Assembly (NCBI RefSeq): GCF_013149295.1
Contig: NZ_JABGCB010000008.1
Location: 186,001 to 250,000, forward strand
Origin: Novosphingobium sp. SG751A
GTDB taxonomy: Bacteria; Pseudomonadota; Alphaproteobacteria; Sphingomonadales; Sphingomonadaceae
Length of the DNA stretch: 64,000 bases
Reading direction: 5' to 3'
A program made the translations under genes and the position numbers. Positions 1-8,830 of the stretch are shown here, piece by piece. The notes beneath the pieces are model-generated. The model saw only the letters and a list, made by a program, of their open reading frames with translations. It had not been told where the DNA came from and ran no database searches. The first letter of the stretch is position 1; each line of letters begins with the position of its first letter.

Positions 1-39
1 AGCGGCAAGGTCGGCAGCAGGGGCGGGATCCATCATCAT
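1..39 (-). CDS. Start of an unidentified gene running off the left edge
   Basis: Three consecutive ATG codons (39, 36, 33) are preceded by a GAGAGG-type ribosome binding site and open a frame beginning MMMDPAPAADLAA that leaves the window. It lies 9 bases after the marR stop on the same strand, so it is probably cotranscribed with marR. Genes in this position are often efflux components, but only 13 residues are visible and no function can be assigned. Confidence 0.45.
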   Translation of the reverse strand, partial: MMMDPAPAADLAA

Positions 40-48
40 CCTCTCAAA

Positions 49-525
49 TTACTCCACCGGCGCGGTGGTGAGCGCATGGGCGTTAATCAGCTTATGCAGC
101 AGCCCCCTGAGAGCCGCATGGTCTGCATCGGACAGGCCGATAAAGAAGGCGGCATCACTCTCGTCCGCCAGACGGGCCAGCGCAGGCACCTTGGCGATGC
201 CTTCATGCGTGAGCGACAGGCTGTGGGCGCGTTTGTCGTTGGGGTTGTCGGTGCGTGCAATCAGGCCTTTGTCCAGCAACCGGTCGGCGAGCTTACTGAT
301 CGCACCCTTGGTCATCCCCATCTTGCGCGCCAGCAAGCTGGGGGGCAGCGGTTTTCCACCATAAAGCGCCCGCAGCATGACCCATTCGGCTAAAGTGACA
401 TCTTGGCCGGCCAGCTTGCCGGCGAAGCCCTGTGACACGGCGTTCGACACCATGCGCATGAGAAAGCCCGTGTGGGCGGAAAGATCGGAGACAGGATGCA
501 TCGGGCTCATCACATTGGTTGACAT
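49..525 (-). CDS. MarR family transcriptional regulator
   Basis: A 158-residue protein of usual MarR length. The central part (about residues 45-100) reads as a winged helix: LAEWVMLRALYGG, then SLLARKMGMTKGAISKLADRLLDKGLIART, then the basic wing DNPNDKRAHSLSLT typical of MarR proteins. These proteins are dimeric repressors that often control efflux or stress genes next to them and their own gene. ATG 525 lies inside a 16-bp perfect inverted repeat and lacks a clear ribosome binding site; in-frame ATGs at 510 and 501 are alternative starts. The unidentified gene beginning at 39 follows directly and is likely the regulated partner. Family assignment is secure; the ligand is unknown. Confidence 0.9.
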   Translation of the reverse strand: MSTNVMSPMHPVSDLSAHTGFLMRMVSNAVSQGFAGKLAGQDVTLAEWVMLRALYGGKPLPPSLLARKMGMTKGAISKLADRLLDKGLIARTDNPNDKRAHSLSLTHEGIAKVPALARLADESDAAFFIGLSDADHAALRGLLHKLINAHALTTAPVE

Positions 526-558
526 GGAAACTAGATAGGGAAAGTTTCCATGTCAACC
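517..558. promoter_or_regulatory. Perfect 16-bp inverted repeat, probable MarR operator
   Basis: The left arm (517-532, GGTTGACATGGAAACT) is matched exactly by its reverse complement at 543-558, with a 10-base spacer. The left arm contains the annotated marR start codon (523-525). A dyad of this size at a marR start is the expected place for autorepression. Binding is inferred. Confidence 0.7.
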
Positions 559-1067
559 AGTCCGAGTGGACGAGAATTTCGTTCAGCGAACACAAGTCGG
601 TGGCTGCCGACGCTACGCTTCCTAAAATGATATGATCGCAGATGAACTGAAGGCAGGTGGCCACGACGCAATTTGGGCGCGCCAACGTCTGCTTTGGCTA
701 AGGTTTTCGCGTGCTTGCGTACGAAAACCTTTCATGTAGGAAACCCGGGGGCCGCATAGGTTGAGTTATGGGGCTCAATTGTATCCCATTCGGACACCGT
801 GATGCCAGTAGAGTACATTTCGTCGTGTACGAGCTTTGTACGATGGCCTTTCACATACGCTCTGCCTGAGTAAGCAGAGGTTTTCGATACCGATTGCATA
901 GCAAAAAACCGTTGGAAGGGCGGTAATCCCTGCGCAGTTCATGAAGCAACACATGAGTAGATTCCGATGCTATTGCATTTCTCCCATTTGCTTATGGGTC
1001 ATCTGTCGTCCAGTCATGTCTGAGCGCGCCTGCTGCGCGGATCAGTACTGTTCCAGAAAGGAAAATC
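559..1067. other. Gene-free interval between marR and the envelope genes
   Basis: I see no credible coding frame here. A hairpin lies at 700-731. The last part must hold the promoter for the gene at 1068, whose AAGGA ribosome binding site sits just before its ATG. Nothing else recognisable. Confidence 0.5.
700..731. repeat. 10-bp inverted repeat (hairpin)
   Basis: AAGGTTTTCG at 700-709 pairs perfectly with CGAAAACCTT at 722-731 around a 12-base loop. No U-tract follows, so it is not an obvious intrinsic terminator. It could be an operator or a structured element. Confidence 0.5.
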
Positions 1068-1475
1068 ATGCGCGCCCTTCCTCTTGGCATCATTGCTTTT
1101 GGCTTGCTTGCCGGTTGTTCCGACTATGGTGATCAGGGCCGCATGCGCATGGGATCGGGGGGGTATGATTATAACCGTCCTGATCCCGGCTACGGTGGCT
1201 ATGAGGCCGACCGCTATTACCGCAATGACCCAAACCGCTATCAGGAAAGGCGATTGTCGCGTGATGAACGCATCTATCGCGGGCAGGATGGGCGATATTA
1301 TTGCCGCCATTCCGATGGCACGACGGGGCTGATCGTCGGCGCGCTGGCGGGTGGGGTGTTGGGCAATGCCATTGCGCCGGGCGGATCGGAAGTGTTCGGC
1401 ACGGTCCTTGGCGCCATTGCCGGAGGGGCGGCCGGTCAGGCCATCGACAGCCGCGCAGAGGCGCGTTGCCGGTAA
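1068..1475 (+). CDS. Glycine-zipper 2TM lipoprotein
   Basis: A 135-residue protein with a lipoprotein signal (MRALPLGIIAFGLLAGC; LAGC lipobox, Cys about 17), a Tyr/Arg/Asp-rich linker with YRGQDGRYYCRHSDG, and a C-terminal glycine zipper (about residues 89-130) containing GLIVGALAGGVLGNAIAPGG and GTVLGAIAGGAAGQAID. This arrangement is that of the 17-kDa-surface-antigen/glycine-zipper 2TM family, small outer-membrane lipoproteins linked to envelope integrity. The start is supported by AAAGGAAAATC before the ATG. It opens a set of three small envelope genes on the plus strand. The role is known only at family level. Confidence 0.85.
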   Translation: MRALPLGIIAFGLLAGCSDYGDQGRMRMGSGGYDYNRPDPGYGGYEADRYYRNDPNRYQERRLSRDERIYRGQDGRYYCRHSDGTTGLIVGALAGGVLGNAIAPGGSEVFGTVLGAIAGGAAGQAIDSRAEARCR

Positions 1476-1535
1476 ACGCTTCGTTTCATGCCTCGGCCTG
1501 GCGCGATGGGCCAGCCAACCATAAAGGAGCCGGCA

Positions 1536-1700
1536 ATGCCGCTTGGCCTTCTTCTTGTCATTGTGCTGCTAGTGTTCCTTTTGGGCGGTTTTAGCGGGCG
1601 GTTCGGCGGCTATGGCTATGGCTATGGTCATGCCGGGATCAGCGTTATCGGCGTGGTGCTTGTCGTTCTGGTTGTCCTGCTGCTGACCGGTCGGCTGTGA
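1536..1700 (+). CDS. DUF3309-like small membrane protein
   Basis: A 54-residue protein: hydrophobic N-terminal helix (MPLGLLLVIVLLVFLLGG), a short Gly/Tyr-rich hinge (GGYGYGYGHAG) and a second hydrophobic helix ending LLLTGRL. This helix, aromatic-glycine hinge, helix layout is that of DUF3309 proteins, which are about 50 residues and common in proteobacteria. ATG 1536 is preceded by AAAGGAG at a good distance. A longer in-frame start at 1488 would add an unconvincing N-terminus. Function unknown. Confidence 0.75.
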   Translation: MPLGLLLVIVLLVFLLGGFSGRFGGYGYGYGHAGISVIGVVLVVLVVLLLTGRL

Positions 1701-1775
1701 GATGCCGGCATTCGTCAGCCCTGTGACCGACACTTTACAGTAATAAATCCCTGATGAAATCGAGGATTACGAAAT

Positions 1776-1967
1776 ATGCCCCTTGTAAACCTGATTGTCG
1801 TGCTCATCGTAGTCGGAGTAATTCTCTGGCTCATCAACAACTATCTGCCGATGGATGGCAAGATAAAGTCCATCCTGAACGGTGTGGTGGTGATAACGGT
1901 CATGATTTGGCTGCTTCGGGTGTTTGGCCTGCTGGATTCGCTTTCGACCATTCACATCGGAAAGTGA
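1776..1967 (+). CDS. Thivi_2564-type small membrane protein
   Basis: A 63-residue protein with two hydrophobic helices (VNLIVVLIVVGVILWLI and ILNGVVVITVMIWLLRVFGLL) separated by NNYLPMDGKIKS. The NxYxPMDGKIK linker is the recognisable signature of the Thivi_2564 family of inner-membrane proteins of unknown function. An AGG-containing stretch precedes the ATG. It is the third of three adjacent plus-strand small envelope genes, with about 75 bp between it and the previous one. Annotated at family level only. Confidence 0.75.
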   Translation: MPLVNLIVVLIVVGVILWLINNYLPMDGKIKSILNGVVVITVMIWLLRVFGLLDSLSTIHIGK

Positions 1968-2028
1968 CAGGCAAACAGCAGCCTGCGGCTACGCCTCTTT
2001 AGCCACCCCAGCCAAGTGGAGCCAAGGC

Positions 2029-2580
2029 ATGCGCGTTCGAACATTCGATATGGCTGGCCTTCTTGAATTCATTCCCGCCAAGATCGGCGATGGGCGGGGC
2101 TATTTTACCGAAATCTGGCGAGAGGACCGGTTCTGTCGAGAGGTTGGGCTCGTGGGCTTTATGCAGGAAAACCAGTCTTTGTCGGCACGGGCCGGCACCA
2201 TCCGGGGGCTGCATGTTCAGACCCACCCCGCAGCCCAAGGCAAGCTGGTGCGTTGTATCGCCGGGGCCATTATGGATGTTGCTGTCGATATGCGAAGAAA
2301 TTCTCGGACCTATGGCCAATGGTGCGCTGTTGAATTGTCTGCGGAGTGCCTCAATCAATTTTGGATACCTGTGGGATTTGCCCACGGGTTTTGCACGCTG
2401 GTTCCCGATACTGTCGTGACTTATAAGGTTACAAACTACTACAGTCCAGACAATGACAAGGGTGTGTTGTGGGACGATCCGGCCATCGGCATCGAATGGC
2501 CCGCCATCGCCGATGAGGCGACACTCTCGCCCAAGGATCGGGTGCAACCGACTCTGGCCCAATCCGAAATTCTGTTCTGA
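2029..2580 (+). CDS. rfbC: dTDP-4-dehydrorhamnose 3,5-epimerase
   Basis: RmlC/RfbC converts dTDP-4-keto-6-deoxy-D-glucose to the L-lyxo isomer, the third step of dTDP-L-rhamnose synthesis, in the cytoplasm. The 183-residue protein has the expected length and the cupin-fold signature: TIRGLHVQ with the catalytic His (about 62), then [19 protein letters not shown] and [12 protein letters not shown] 2029 follows GGAG by 7 bases; longer upstream extensions (to 1924) overlap the preceding small gene and have no homology-like character. It begins a four-gene operon rfbC-rfbB-rfbD-rfbA, with 17 bp to rfbB. Confidence 0.95.
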   Translation: MRVRTFDMAGLLEFIPAKIGDGRGYFTEIWREDRFCREVGLVGFMQENQSLSARAGTIRGLHVQTHPAAQGKLVRCIAGAIMDVAVDMRRNSRTYGQWCAVELSAECLNQFWIPVGFAHGFCTLVPDTVVTYKVTNYYSPDNDKGVLWDDPAIGIEWPAIADEATLSPKDRVQPTLAQSEILF

Positions 2581-2597
2581 CAAAAAGGATCAAGCCT

Positions 2598-3659
2598 ATG
2601 CGCGTGATTGTGACCGGCGGCGCCGGCTTTATCGGCTCGGCGCTTGTGCGTCATCTGGTCCTTGATCGGGGCTATGACGTGCTGACAATCGATGCCTTGA
2701 CCTATGCGGGCAATCTGGCCTCGCTCAAACCCGTAGAGGGGCGGGGCAATCACCATTTCCTGCGGGCCGACATTCGTGATGGCGCAATGATGGCGCAGGC
2801 CATGGCCACGTTCCGGCCTGACCGCATCATGCATCTGGCCGCCGAAAGCCATGTCGACCGCTCGATCACCGGGGCTGATGATTTCGTGCAAACCAATGTC
2901 CTTGGCACCTTCGCCCTGCTGGAGGCGGCGCGGGCCTATTGGGACGGGCTGGACGTGAGGGCCAGGGCTGGTTTCCGCTTCCTGCATGTCTCCACCGATG
3001 AGGTCTATGGCAGCCTTGGGCTGAGCCGGACGCATCTGTTTCGGGAAGACACGCCCTATGATCCTTCCAGCCCCTATTCGGCCACCAAGGCCGCCAGCGA
3101 CCATCTGGCCAAGGCATGGCAGCGCACCTATGGCCTGCCGGTGGTGGTTTCCAATTGCTCGAACAATTACGGGCCTTGCCACTTTCCCGAAAAGCTCATT
3201 CCGCTCACCATCCTGAACGCGTTGGAGGGCAGGGAACTGCCCGTCTATGGGCGGGGCGACAATATCCGCGACTGGCTCTATGTGGAGGACCACGTGCGGG
3301 CGCTGGACCTGATCGCGGCCAAGGGCCGGGTCGGGGAAACCTATAATGTCGGTGGCCGAAACGAGCGGCGCAACATCGATGTCGTGCGCGCTATCTGTCA
3401 TGTGCTGGACAGGCTGTGCCCGGGGCCGACCGCGCGTGAAAGCCTCATCCGCTTTGTTCCCGATCGGCCCGGCCATGATGCGCGCTATGCCATCGATGCC
3501 AGCAAGCTGGAAAACGAACTGGGCTGGCAGGCGTACGAAACCTTTGAAACGGGGATTGAAAAGACCGTCCAGTGGTATCTCGAAAACCCCGGTTGGTGGC
3601 AGCCTTTGCGCCAGAATTATGATGGCCAACGGCTGGGCCTGCTGGATCAATGCGCATGA
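2598..3659 (+). CDS. rfbB: dTDP-glucose 4,6-dehydratase
   Basis: RmlB/RfbB is the NAD-dependent short-chain dehydrogenase that converts dTDP-glucose to dTDP-4-keto-6-deoxyglucose. The 353-residue protein starts with the Rossmann motif [13 protein letters not shown], carries the HVSTDEVYG Thr-Asp-Glu catalytic segment and the YSATKAASD (YxxxK) motif, and has the RDWLYVEDH segment of nucleotide-sugar dehydratases. Length and order match the family. AAAAAGGATCAAG precedes the ATG. Its stop overlaps the rfbD start in an ATGA junction, so the genes are translationally coupled. Confidence 0.97.
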   Translation: MRVIVTGGAGFIGSALVRHLVLDRGYDVLTIDALTYAGNLASLKPVEGRGNHHFLRADIRDGAMMAQAMATFRPDRIMHLAAESHVDRSITGADDFVQTNVLGTFALLEAARAYWDGLDVRARAGFRFLHVSTDEVYGSLGLSRTHLFREDTPYDPSSPYSATKAASDHLAKAWQRTYGLPVVVSNCSNNYGPCHFPEKLIPLTILNALEGRELPVYGRGDNIRDWLYVEDHVRALDLIAAKGRVGETYNVGGRNERRNIDVVRAICHVLDRLCPGPTARESLIRFVPDRPGHDARYAIDASKLENELGWQAYETFETGIEKTVQWYLENPGWWQPLRQNYDGQRLGLLDQCA

Positions 3660-4546
3660 GGATTGCGGTAACGGGCAAGACCGGACAGGTGGTCAGCGCC
3701 CTGATCGAGCGCCATGGTGGGCATGATCTGATCGCGCTGGGTCGACCGGGGCTGGATTTGTCCAGGCCCGATAGCATTGCCCCCGCGATCCGGGCGGCGC
3801 GTCCCGATCTTGTCGTTTCAGCCGCCGCCTACACCGGCGTGGATGAGGCCGAGCTGCACCGTGAGCAGGCCATGGCCATCAACGGCATTGGCGCTGGCGA
3901 GGTGGCGCGCGCCGCGTGGCAATTGTCGGTCCCCCTGATCCACCTGTCGAGCGACTATGTCTTTGATGGCACCAAGGATGGGCCATACACCGAACAGGAT
4001 ATTCTGGCGCCGCTGGGCGTTTATGGCTTGAGCAAAATGGCCGGTGAACGGGCCGTAAGGGCTGCGCATCCCGGCGCGGTTATCTTGCGCACGGCATGGA
4101 TCTACAGCCCGTTCGGCCACAATTTCGTCAAGACCATGCTCAGGCTGGCCGCGACGCGGGACGAAATCGCGGTGGTGGCCGACCAGATCGGCAATCCAAC
4201 CAGCGCGCTCGACATGGCCGATGCTGTGCTGGCGCTGGCCGAGAGGCTGGCCGGTGATGGCGCGCGCAAAGAAGGCCGGGTGTTCCACCTGGCCGGCAGC
4301 GGCGAGGCCAGTTGGGCCGATCTGGCCGAAGCGGTGTTTGCCGCCAGCACTGCGGCTGGTGGCCCTTGGGCAAGGGTGCGTCCGATCACCGCTGCACAAT
4401 ATCCCGCTGCGGCGATGCGGCCGGCCAATTCGCGCCTGTTCTGCGGCGCGATGGCCGATGCCCATGGCATCCGGTTGCCTGATTGGCGCGCCAGCGCGGC
4501 CCAGGTTGTTTCGCTATTGGTTCGCACACAGGAGAAGGCGATATGA
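3656..4546 (+). CDS. rfbD: dTDP-4-dehydrorhamnose reductase
   Basis: RmlD/RfbD carries out the last NAD(P)H-dependent step to dTDP-L-rhamnose. The protein (296 residues from ATG 3656; ATG 3650 is an alternative) has the nucleotide-binding VTGKTGQVV loop, the RmlD-typical [10 protein letters not shown] segment, SSDYVFDG, and the YGLSKMAGE YxxxK catalytic pair. The 3656 start gives a 4-base ATGA overlap with rfbB, and its own stop forms another ATGA with rfbA. The organism can therefore make dTDP-rhamnose for the neighbouring EPS glycosyltransferases. Confidence 0.95.
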   Translation: MRIAVTGKTGQVVSALIERHGGHDLIALGRPGLDLSRPDSIAPAIRAARPDLVVSAAAYTGVDEAELHREQAMAINGIGAGEVARAAWQLSVPLIHLSSDYVFDGTKDGPYTEQDILAPLGVYGLSKMAGERAVRAAHPGAVILRTAWIYSPFGHNFVKTMLRLAATRDEIAVVADQIGNPTSALDMADAVLALAERLAGDGARKEGRVFHLAGSGEASWADLAEAVFAASTAAGGPWARVRPITAAQYPAAAMRPANSRLFCGAMADAHGIRLPDWRASAAQVVSLLVRTQEKAI

Positions 4547-5460
4547 AGGGCATAATCCTGGCAGGCGGCAATGGCACAAGGCTGCATCCGATGACGCTGG
4601 CGCTCAGCAAGCAACTGATGCCCGTCTATGACAAGCCGATGATCTATTATCCGCTGACCACCCTGATGCTGGCGGGCATCCGGCAAATCCTGATTATCAC
4701 CACACCCCATGATGCGCAGGTGTTTCGACACTTGCTGGGCGATGGGGCGCAATGGGGGCTTGAGATTGCCTATGCGGTCCAGCCCGAGCCGAAGGGATTG
4801 GCGCAGGCCTTTACCATTGGTGCGGATTTCATCGCGGGCGAACCCTCCTGTCTGGTGCTGGGCGACAACATCTTCTTTGGCCATGGCTTGCCTGACCTGA
4901 TGGGGCGGGCGTCCAGCGCGCTCGATGGCGGGGCGGTGTTTGCCTATCATGTGTCCGACCCCCAGCGCTACGGCGTGGTCGAATTCGACACACAGCGGCG
5001 CGCGGTCAGCATTGAGGAAAAACCCCGGCATCCGCGCTCCAATTGGGCGGTCACGGGCCTCTATTTCTATGATGCCGAGGTGGTCGATATTGCTGCGGGC
5101 ATTCAGCCTTCGGCGCGCGGCGAAGTGGAGATCACCGACATCAACCGGATCTATCTGGAACGCGGCAAATTATCGGTGATGGAGATGGGGCGCGGGTTCG
5201 CATGGCTGGATACGGGCACACCTGACAGTTTGCTGGAGGCCTCGGAATTTGTCGCTACGCTGGAGCGGCGGCAGGGGATGAAGATCGCCTGTCCCGAAGA
5301 AATCGCCTGGCGCATGGGGTTCATCGCCGACAAAGGCTTTTCCCAGGCAATCGATCGGGTGGGTAAGGGGGCCTATGCTTCCTATCTGCGCGCCCTGACC
5401 GATGGGCGCATTGCTTTGGGCGCGCATTCGCCCGTTATGCCGGATCATGCAGTCCTGTGA
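4543..5460 (+). CDS. rfbA: Glucose-1-phosphate thymidylyltransferase
   Basis: RmlA/RfbA joins glucose-1-phosphate and dTTP to dTDP-glucose, the first step of the rhamnose pathway. The 305-residue protein opens with the nucleotidyltransferase signature [13 protein letters not shown] followed by [17 protein letters not shown], and has [10 protein letters not shown], the VVEFD segment, EEKP and [14 protein letters not shown], all typical of RmlA. The start 4543 follows GGAGAAGGCGAT and forms an ATGA overlap with rfbD. It is the last gene of the rhamnose operon; the region after it faces the convergent LuxR gene. Confidence 0.97.
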   Translation: MKGIILAGGNGTRLHPMTLALSKQLMPVYDKPMIYYPLTTLMLAGIRQILIITTPHDAQVFRHLLGDGAQWGLEIAYAVQPEPKGLAQAFTIGADFIAGEPSCLVLGDNIFFGHGLPDLMGRASSALDGGAVFAYHVSDPQRYGVVEFDTQRRAVSIEEKPRHPRSNWAVTGLYFYDAEVVDIAAGIQPSARGEVEITDINRIYLERGKLSVMEMGRGFAWLDTGTPDSLLEASEFVATLERRQGMKIACPEEIAWRMGFIADKGFSQAIDRVGKGAYASYLRALTDGRIALGAHSPVMPDHAVL

Positions 5461-5477
5461 ACGCAAGCGGTTCTGTC

Positions 5478-5490
5478 GGAGCTTTGCTCC
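5478..5490. terminator. Short GGAGC-TTT-GCTCC hairpin after rfbA
   Basis: A 5-bp perfect stem with a 3-base loop lies between the convergent rfbA and luxR-type genes. There is no clear T-run on the plus side, so termination is a weak inference from position. Confidence 0.3.
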
Positions 5491-5537
5491 CCCATCGATC
5501 GCCCGATACGGCGCATCGCAAACTCACCGCGCCATTT

Positions 5538-5756
5538 TCATACCAGGCCGTTGGCCATCGCAAAGGCAACCATATGCGAACGATTGCGCGTGCGTGTCTT
5601 GAGGCGGATATGGTCGATGTGCCGCTCCACTGTGCGTGGCGCGATGGTCAGCTGTTTGGCGATCTCCTTGGCGGACATGCCCAGGATGACGCAACGCAGG
5701 ATTTCGTATTCCCGGTTTGTCAGGGGGTCCGGGCGGGATTCGGTATTTTCGTCCAT
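5538..5756 (-). CDS. Single-domain LuxR-type regulator
   Basis: A 72-residue protein that is almost only a LuxR/GerE helix-turn-helix: LTNREYEILRCVILGMSAKEIAKQLTIAPRTVERHIDHIRLKTRTRNR. There is no receiver or autoinducer domain, so it resembles stand-alone GerE-like regulators. GGGAGG precedes the ATG. It is closely similar to the next gene (2.4 in this order) at 6035, sharing the MSAKE, IAP-TVERH and RLKTRTRNR-HM segments, and the two are divergent around a 278-bp AT-rich region. Sitting between the rhamnose operon and the EPS sugar transferase, it is a good candidate EPS regulator. The signal sensed is unknown. Confidence 0.85.
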   Translation of the reverse strand: MDENTESRPDPLTNREYEILRCVILGMSAKEIAKQLTIAPRTVERHIDHIRLKTRTRNRSHMVAFAMANGLV

Positions 5757-5928
5757 AGCGCCGCGCCTCCCTGAGCGATGGTTTTATGCGGCAAGAAAAT
5801 AAATTCGGGCCGCTGCAAGCTTATCATGGTCAGTCAGAATGGCGCTCTTTGCAACGGTAATACCAGTACGTAAAAAACCTAGTGTGATACTAACATGGGG
5901 AATTTTGACCTGACGTATGGTAAAATAA

Positions 5929-5955
5929 GCGATCACTATTAATTGAGGTGATCGC
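5929..5955. promoter_or_regulatory. 8-bp inverted repeat between divergent luxR-type genes
   Basis: GCGATCAC (5929-5936) and GTGATCGC (5948-5955) are exact reverse complements with an 11-base spacer, about 80 bp before the luxR-type start at 6035. The surrounding 5757-6034 interval is AT-rich and has no gene. A regulator-binding site is a reasonable inference. Confidence 0.5.
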
Positions 5956-6034
5956 GAAAAAAGCATCCAATTTTTTTATAACCATATGAAATAATGCCCA
6001 ATGGTTATGATCATTTTTGGGGAAAGGGAGGAAT

Positions 6035-6283
6035 ATGTCGGATCATTGTGCAAATTTGCGACTCACCATCCGGGAAAAAGAAGTGGTCTGCCTTGTTGCG
6101 CGCGGAATGTCGGCAAAAGAGGTGGCAATCATTTTGGCAATTGCCCCGTGTACTGTTGAGCGACATGTCGAAAATGTCCGCCTCAAGACACGGACCCGCA
6201 ACCGCGTTCATATGATCGCCTATGTCATCCGGAACGGCATGTTGCCCGACAGTCCGTCGGTCTACATTGTCAATGCTGCCTAG
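6035..6283 (+). CDS. Single-domain LuxR-type regulator (paralogue)
   Basis: An 82-residue protein with a GerE-type helix-turn-helix (LTIREKEVVCLVARGMSAKEVAIILAIAPCTVERHVENVRLKTRTRNRVHMIAYVIRNGML). It is a paralogue of the divergent gene at 5538. The start at 6035 follows AAAGGGAGG. It lies 27 bases before the sugar transferase start and is probably cotranscribed with it, which points to control of EPS synthesis. It has no sensor domain, so its activity may depend on its own level or on dimerisation with its twin. Both points are inference. Confidence 0.85.
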   Translation: MSDHCANLRLTIREKEVVCLVARGMSAKEVAIILAIAPCTVERHVENVRLKTRTRNRVHMIAYVIRNGMLPDSPSVYIVNAA

Positions 6284-6310
6284 CAGTTCGATTTCGCCGG
6301 GGAGTGCGAC

Positions 6311-7795
6311 ATGGCCACCTATCGACCCGATCAACAGGTGGCGGATGAACGAGCCATTGTTCCGCCACTCGTTTCTGGTTCCCCTTCGCGGCGCTGGACA
6401 TGTCCGGTCCAGTATATGCAATGTCTTGTCTGTTTCCTCGACATTGCGCTGATCGTTGCCGCCACTACGGCGTTGCGCCTGTTACTGCCCTTGCTGGGCG
6501 ATCATGCTGCAACGCTGCGTCTCGACCGGATCGGCATCATGGCAGGCGCGCTGTTCGCCCTGATCGCCCAGCTTGTCGGCGCTTATGATCTGCCGGTTCA
6601 GTTGTCGGCCGGCCGGTCGGCCATGCGGGCGGCCCATGCCTGGACGGGGGTGACCTTGTTCGCGGCCGGGGCGGCCATGACGATGCTGGATCTGGTGCGG
6701 ATCGCGCCAGAAGCGATTGCCTTATGGTTTTTGGCCTGCGGCCTTTCGCTGATGGCGGGGCGGGGCGCCATGGCGGGCATCATGCGCCATTTGCGCCGAC
6801 AGGGCCTGTTCGATCAACGCAGCGCTGTCATCGGCACAGGGCGCGATGCGGCGGCCCTGCTGCGCTATATTTCCGAACACAAATTGCTGAACCTCAAACT
6901 GATCGGCTTTTTCGGCGAGGTTCCGGCGCCCGGGCGCCCGGATGGCGCCTTGCCCTATCGGGGCGATTTCGACGCCTTGCTGCTGGCGATCCGCGATGGG
7001 GCGGTCACGCGTGTCATCATCGCCATGCCTGCGGGCCGCGAGCGGCAGATACGCGCCATGGTCGCCCGATTGGCGCAAACCCCGGTCGAAGTCCGTCTGG
7101 CTCCGGTGGGCGAGGGCTTGTGGACGCGGCACAGTTTGGCGGTGCTGGGCGAAATGCCCGTGGTCACTTTGCAGCAATGGCCGCTCTCGCGTCATCAACG
7201 CTTGCTCAAGGCGGGCGAAGACTGGGTTCTTGCCCTGATCGCGCTGGTGGCGCTGATGCCGGTGATGGTGGTGGTGGCGGCGATGATCCGTCTGGATTCG
7301 CCCGGCCCCATCCTGTTCCGCCAGCAAAGGCAGGGGTTCAACTGCCGCACATTCGGCATTCTGAAATTCCGCACAATGCGCGCCGAGGACGATGGCGGCG
7401 ACGCGGTGGTTCAGGCCCGACGTAACGATGCCAGAGTGACGCGGGTGGGCGCCATTTTGCGCCGCACCAGTCTGGACGAGCTGCCCCAGCTTATCAACGT
7501 GCTGCGCGGCGATATGTCCCTGGTCGGCCCGCGGCCCCATGCGCCCTCGACGCGGGCCGCCGGGCGTCTGTTTGGCGATATCGCGCAATCCTATCCTTCG
7601 CGCCACAATGTAAAGCCGGGCATGACCGGATGGGCGCAGGTCTGCGGCTGGCGCGGCGAAACCCATAGCGAGGAACAGTTGCTGGGCCGGCTGGAGCATG
7701 ACCTGTTCTATGTGCGCAACTGGTCGATCTGGTTCGATATGCGGATCATGGTCCGCACCATTGCCATCGTCCTGCGCCAGCAGAATGCCTATTGA
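6311..7795 (+). CDS. Polyprenyl-phosphate sugar transferase, EPS initiation
   Basis: A 494-residue WcaJ/GumD/SpsB-type enzyme that loads the first sugar phosphate onto undecaprenyl phosphate at the inner membrane. The N-terminal half has several hydrophobic helices and a Rossmann-like CoA_binding_3 stretch ([15 protein letters not shown]). The C-terminal third is the bacterial sugar transferase domain: a membrane helix, then [53 protein letters not shown] and [17 protein letters not shown] site precedes ATG 6311. It faces the next gene tail to tail, with 6 bp between. The sugar is most likely glucose-1-phosphate by family tendency. Confidence 0.93.
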   Translation: MATYRPDQQVADERAIVPPLVSGSPSRRWTCPVQYMQCLVCFLDIALIVAATTALRLLLPLLGDHAATLRLDRIGIMAGALFALIAQLVGAYDLPVQLSAGRSAMRAAHAWTGVTLFAAGAAMTMLDLVRIAPEAIALWFLACGLSLMAGRGAMAGIMRHLRRQGLFDQRSAVIGTGRDAAALLRYISEHKLLNLKLIGFFGEVPAPGRPDGALPYRGDFDALLLAIRDGAVTRVIIAMPAGRERQIRAMVARLAQTPVEVRLAPVGEGLWTRHSLAVLGEMPVVTLQQWPLSRHQRLLKAGEDWVLALIALVALMPVMVVVAAMIRLDSPGPILFRQQRQGFNCRTFGILKFRTMRAEDDGGDAVVQARRNDARVTRVGAILRRTSLDELPQLINVLRGDMSLVGPRPHAPSTRAAGRLFGDIAQSYPSRHNVKPGMTGWAQVCGWRGETHSEEQLLGRLEHDLFYVRNWSIWFDMRIMVRTIAIVLRQQNAY

Positions 7796-7801
7796 GACAG
7801 G

Positions 7802-8830
7802 CTATGCTTCGCGGCGCGCGCGTTCCGGGGGGGCGACGCGGCGGCTGGTCGATGTGCTGTTGAACAGGGCCGAGCCTTTCAGGAAATCGCGCAAGAGAAA
7901 CGGCACATTGTCCTCGCGCCGCGTCCGAAACCGGCGCAAAACGCGCCACAGCAAATGCCCCGTCAGCCATGACAGATCGGCAAGGATCGCATAGAGCCGC
8001 CCGTGATTGACAATGAAATAGCGCCGCCTTGCATGAAACCAATAAGGCGGAATACGCTTTGCCCGCGACCCGGTCAGGCCAGTGCTTTGCCCCGCGATAT
8101 GCATGACGCAGGCGGTGGGCAGATACCAGCATTCCCAGCCATCGCGCCGGGCGTTGAGGCAGAAGTCTGTTTCCTCGAAATAGAGGAAATAGTTCTCATC
8201 CATCAGCCGCGCGGTCAGCAATGTGTCGCGGCGCACCACCATATTCGCGCCGCACACCCAATCGACGGGCTGGGCGCGCGGCTCCATGACCCTTGGCACC
8301 TTGTGCCGGTCGAGCAGTTTCGTCACCGGGCCAAGGCACGCCCCGCGCTCGATTTCGCTCAGCGCCGAGGGGAAGCGGAAGGCAAAGGGCCATGGGCTGC
8401 CGTCGCCTTCGAACAATTGCCCCCCCGCGATGCCCGCCGTCGGGTGGCGGTCAAAAAATTCGAGGAAAGCGCGCAAGGCGCCGGGATAGACCCGCGTGTC
8501 GGGATTGAGCATCCAGAACAGATCCGGCGGCGTATCGAGCGACAAGGCCATCAGAAAGGCCAGATTGTTGCCATAGGCAAAGCCGCCATTGATCGGCGCC
8601 CGGACCAGCTCGGTCCACTCGCTCCAGCCCCGCTCGATGATCGCGGCGGCAATGATATGGGCCGAGCCATCGCTTGAGCAATTGTCGACAATGACGACCT
8701 TCGTTGAGCGGAATGTCAGGATTTCCGGGGCCAGACTGGCCAGACAATCCACCACCAGCAAAGGCGTCCGATAATTGACGATCACGATCATCAGGCGGGC
8801 GCCGGCCTGCGCATGGGGCTGGCCGGTCAT
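7802..8830 (-). CDS. GT2 glycosyltransferase, rhamnosyltransferase-like
   Basis: A 342-residue family 2 glycosyltransferase. It starts with the GT-A nucleotide-binding segment (IVIVNYRTPLLVVDCLASL), followed by VIVDNCSSDGS, FAYGNNLAF and the metal-binding-like LNPDTRV, then GANMVVRRDTL and YFEETDFCLNARRDGW. The LNPDT and EETDFC segments resemble WbbL-type rhamnosyltransferases, which suits the adjacent dTDP-rhamnose operon. It overlaps the upstream gene by an ATGA junction, so its translation is coupled to the acyltransferase/thioesterase-like protein. The acceptor is unknown. Confidence 0.88.
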   Translation of the reverse strand: MTGQPHAQAGARLMIVIVNYRTPLLVVDCLASLAPEILTFRSTKVVIVDNCSSDGSAHIIAAAIIERGWSEWTELVRAPINGGFAYGNNLAFLMALSLDTPPDLFWMLNPDTRVYPGALRAFLEFFDRHPTAGIAGGQLFEGDGSPWPFAFRFPSALSEIERGACLGPVTKLLDRHKVPRVMEPRAQPVDWVCGANMVVRRDTLLTARLMDENYFLYFEETDFCLNARRDGWECWYLPTACVMHIAGQSTGLTGSRAKRIPPYWFHARRRYFIVNHGRLYAILADLSWLTGHLLWRVLRRFRTRREDNVPFLLRDFLKGSALFNSTSTSRRVAPPERARREA

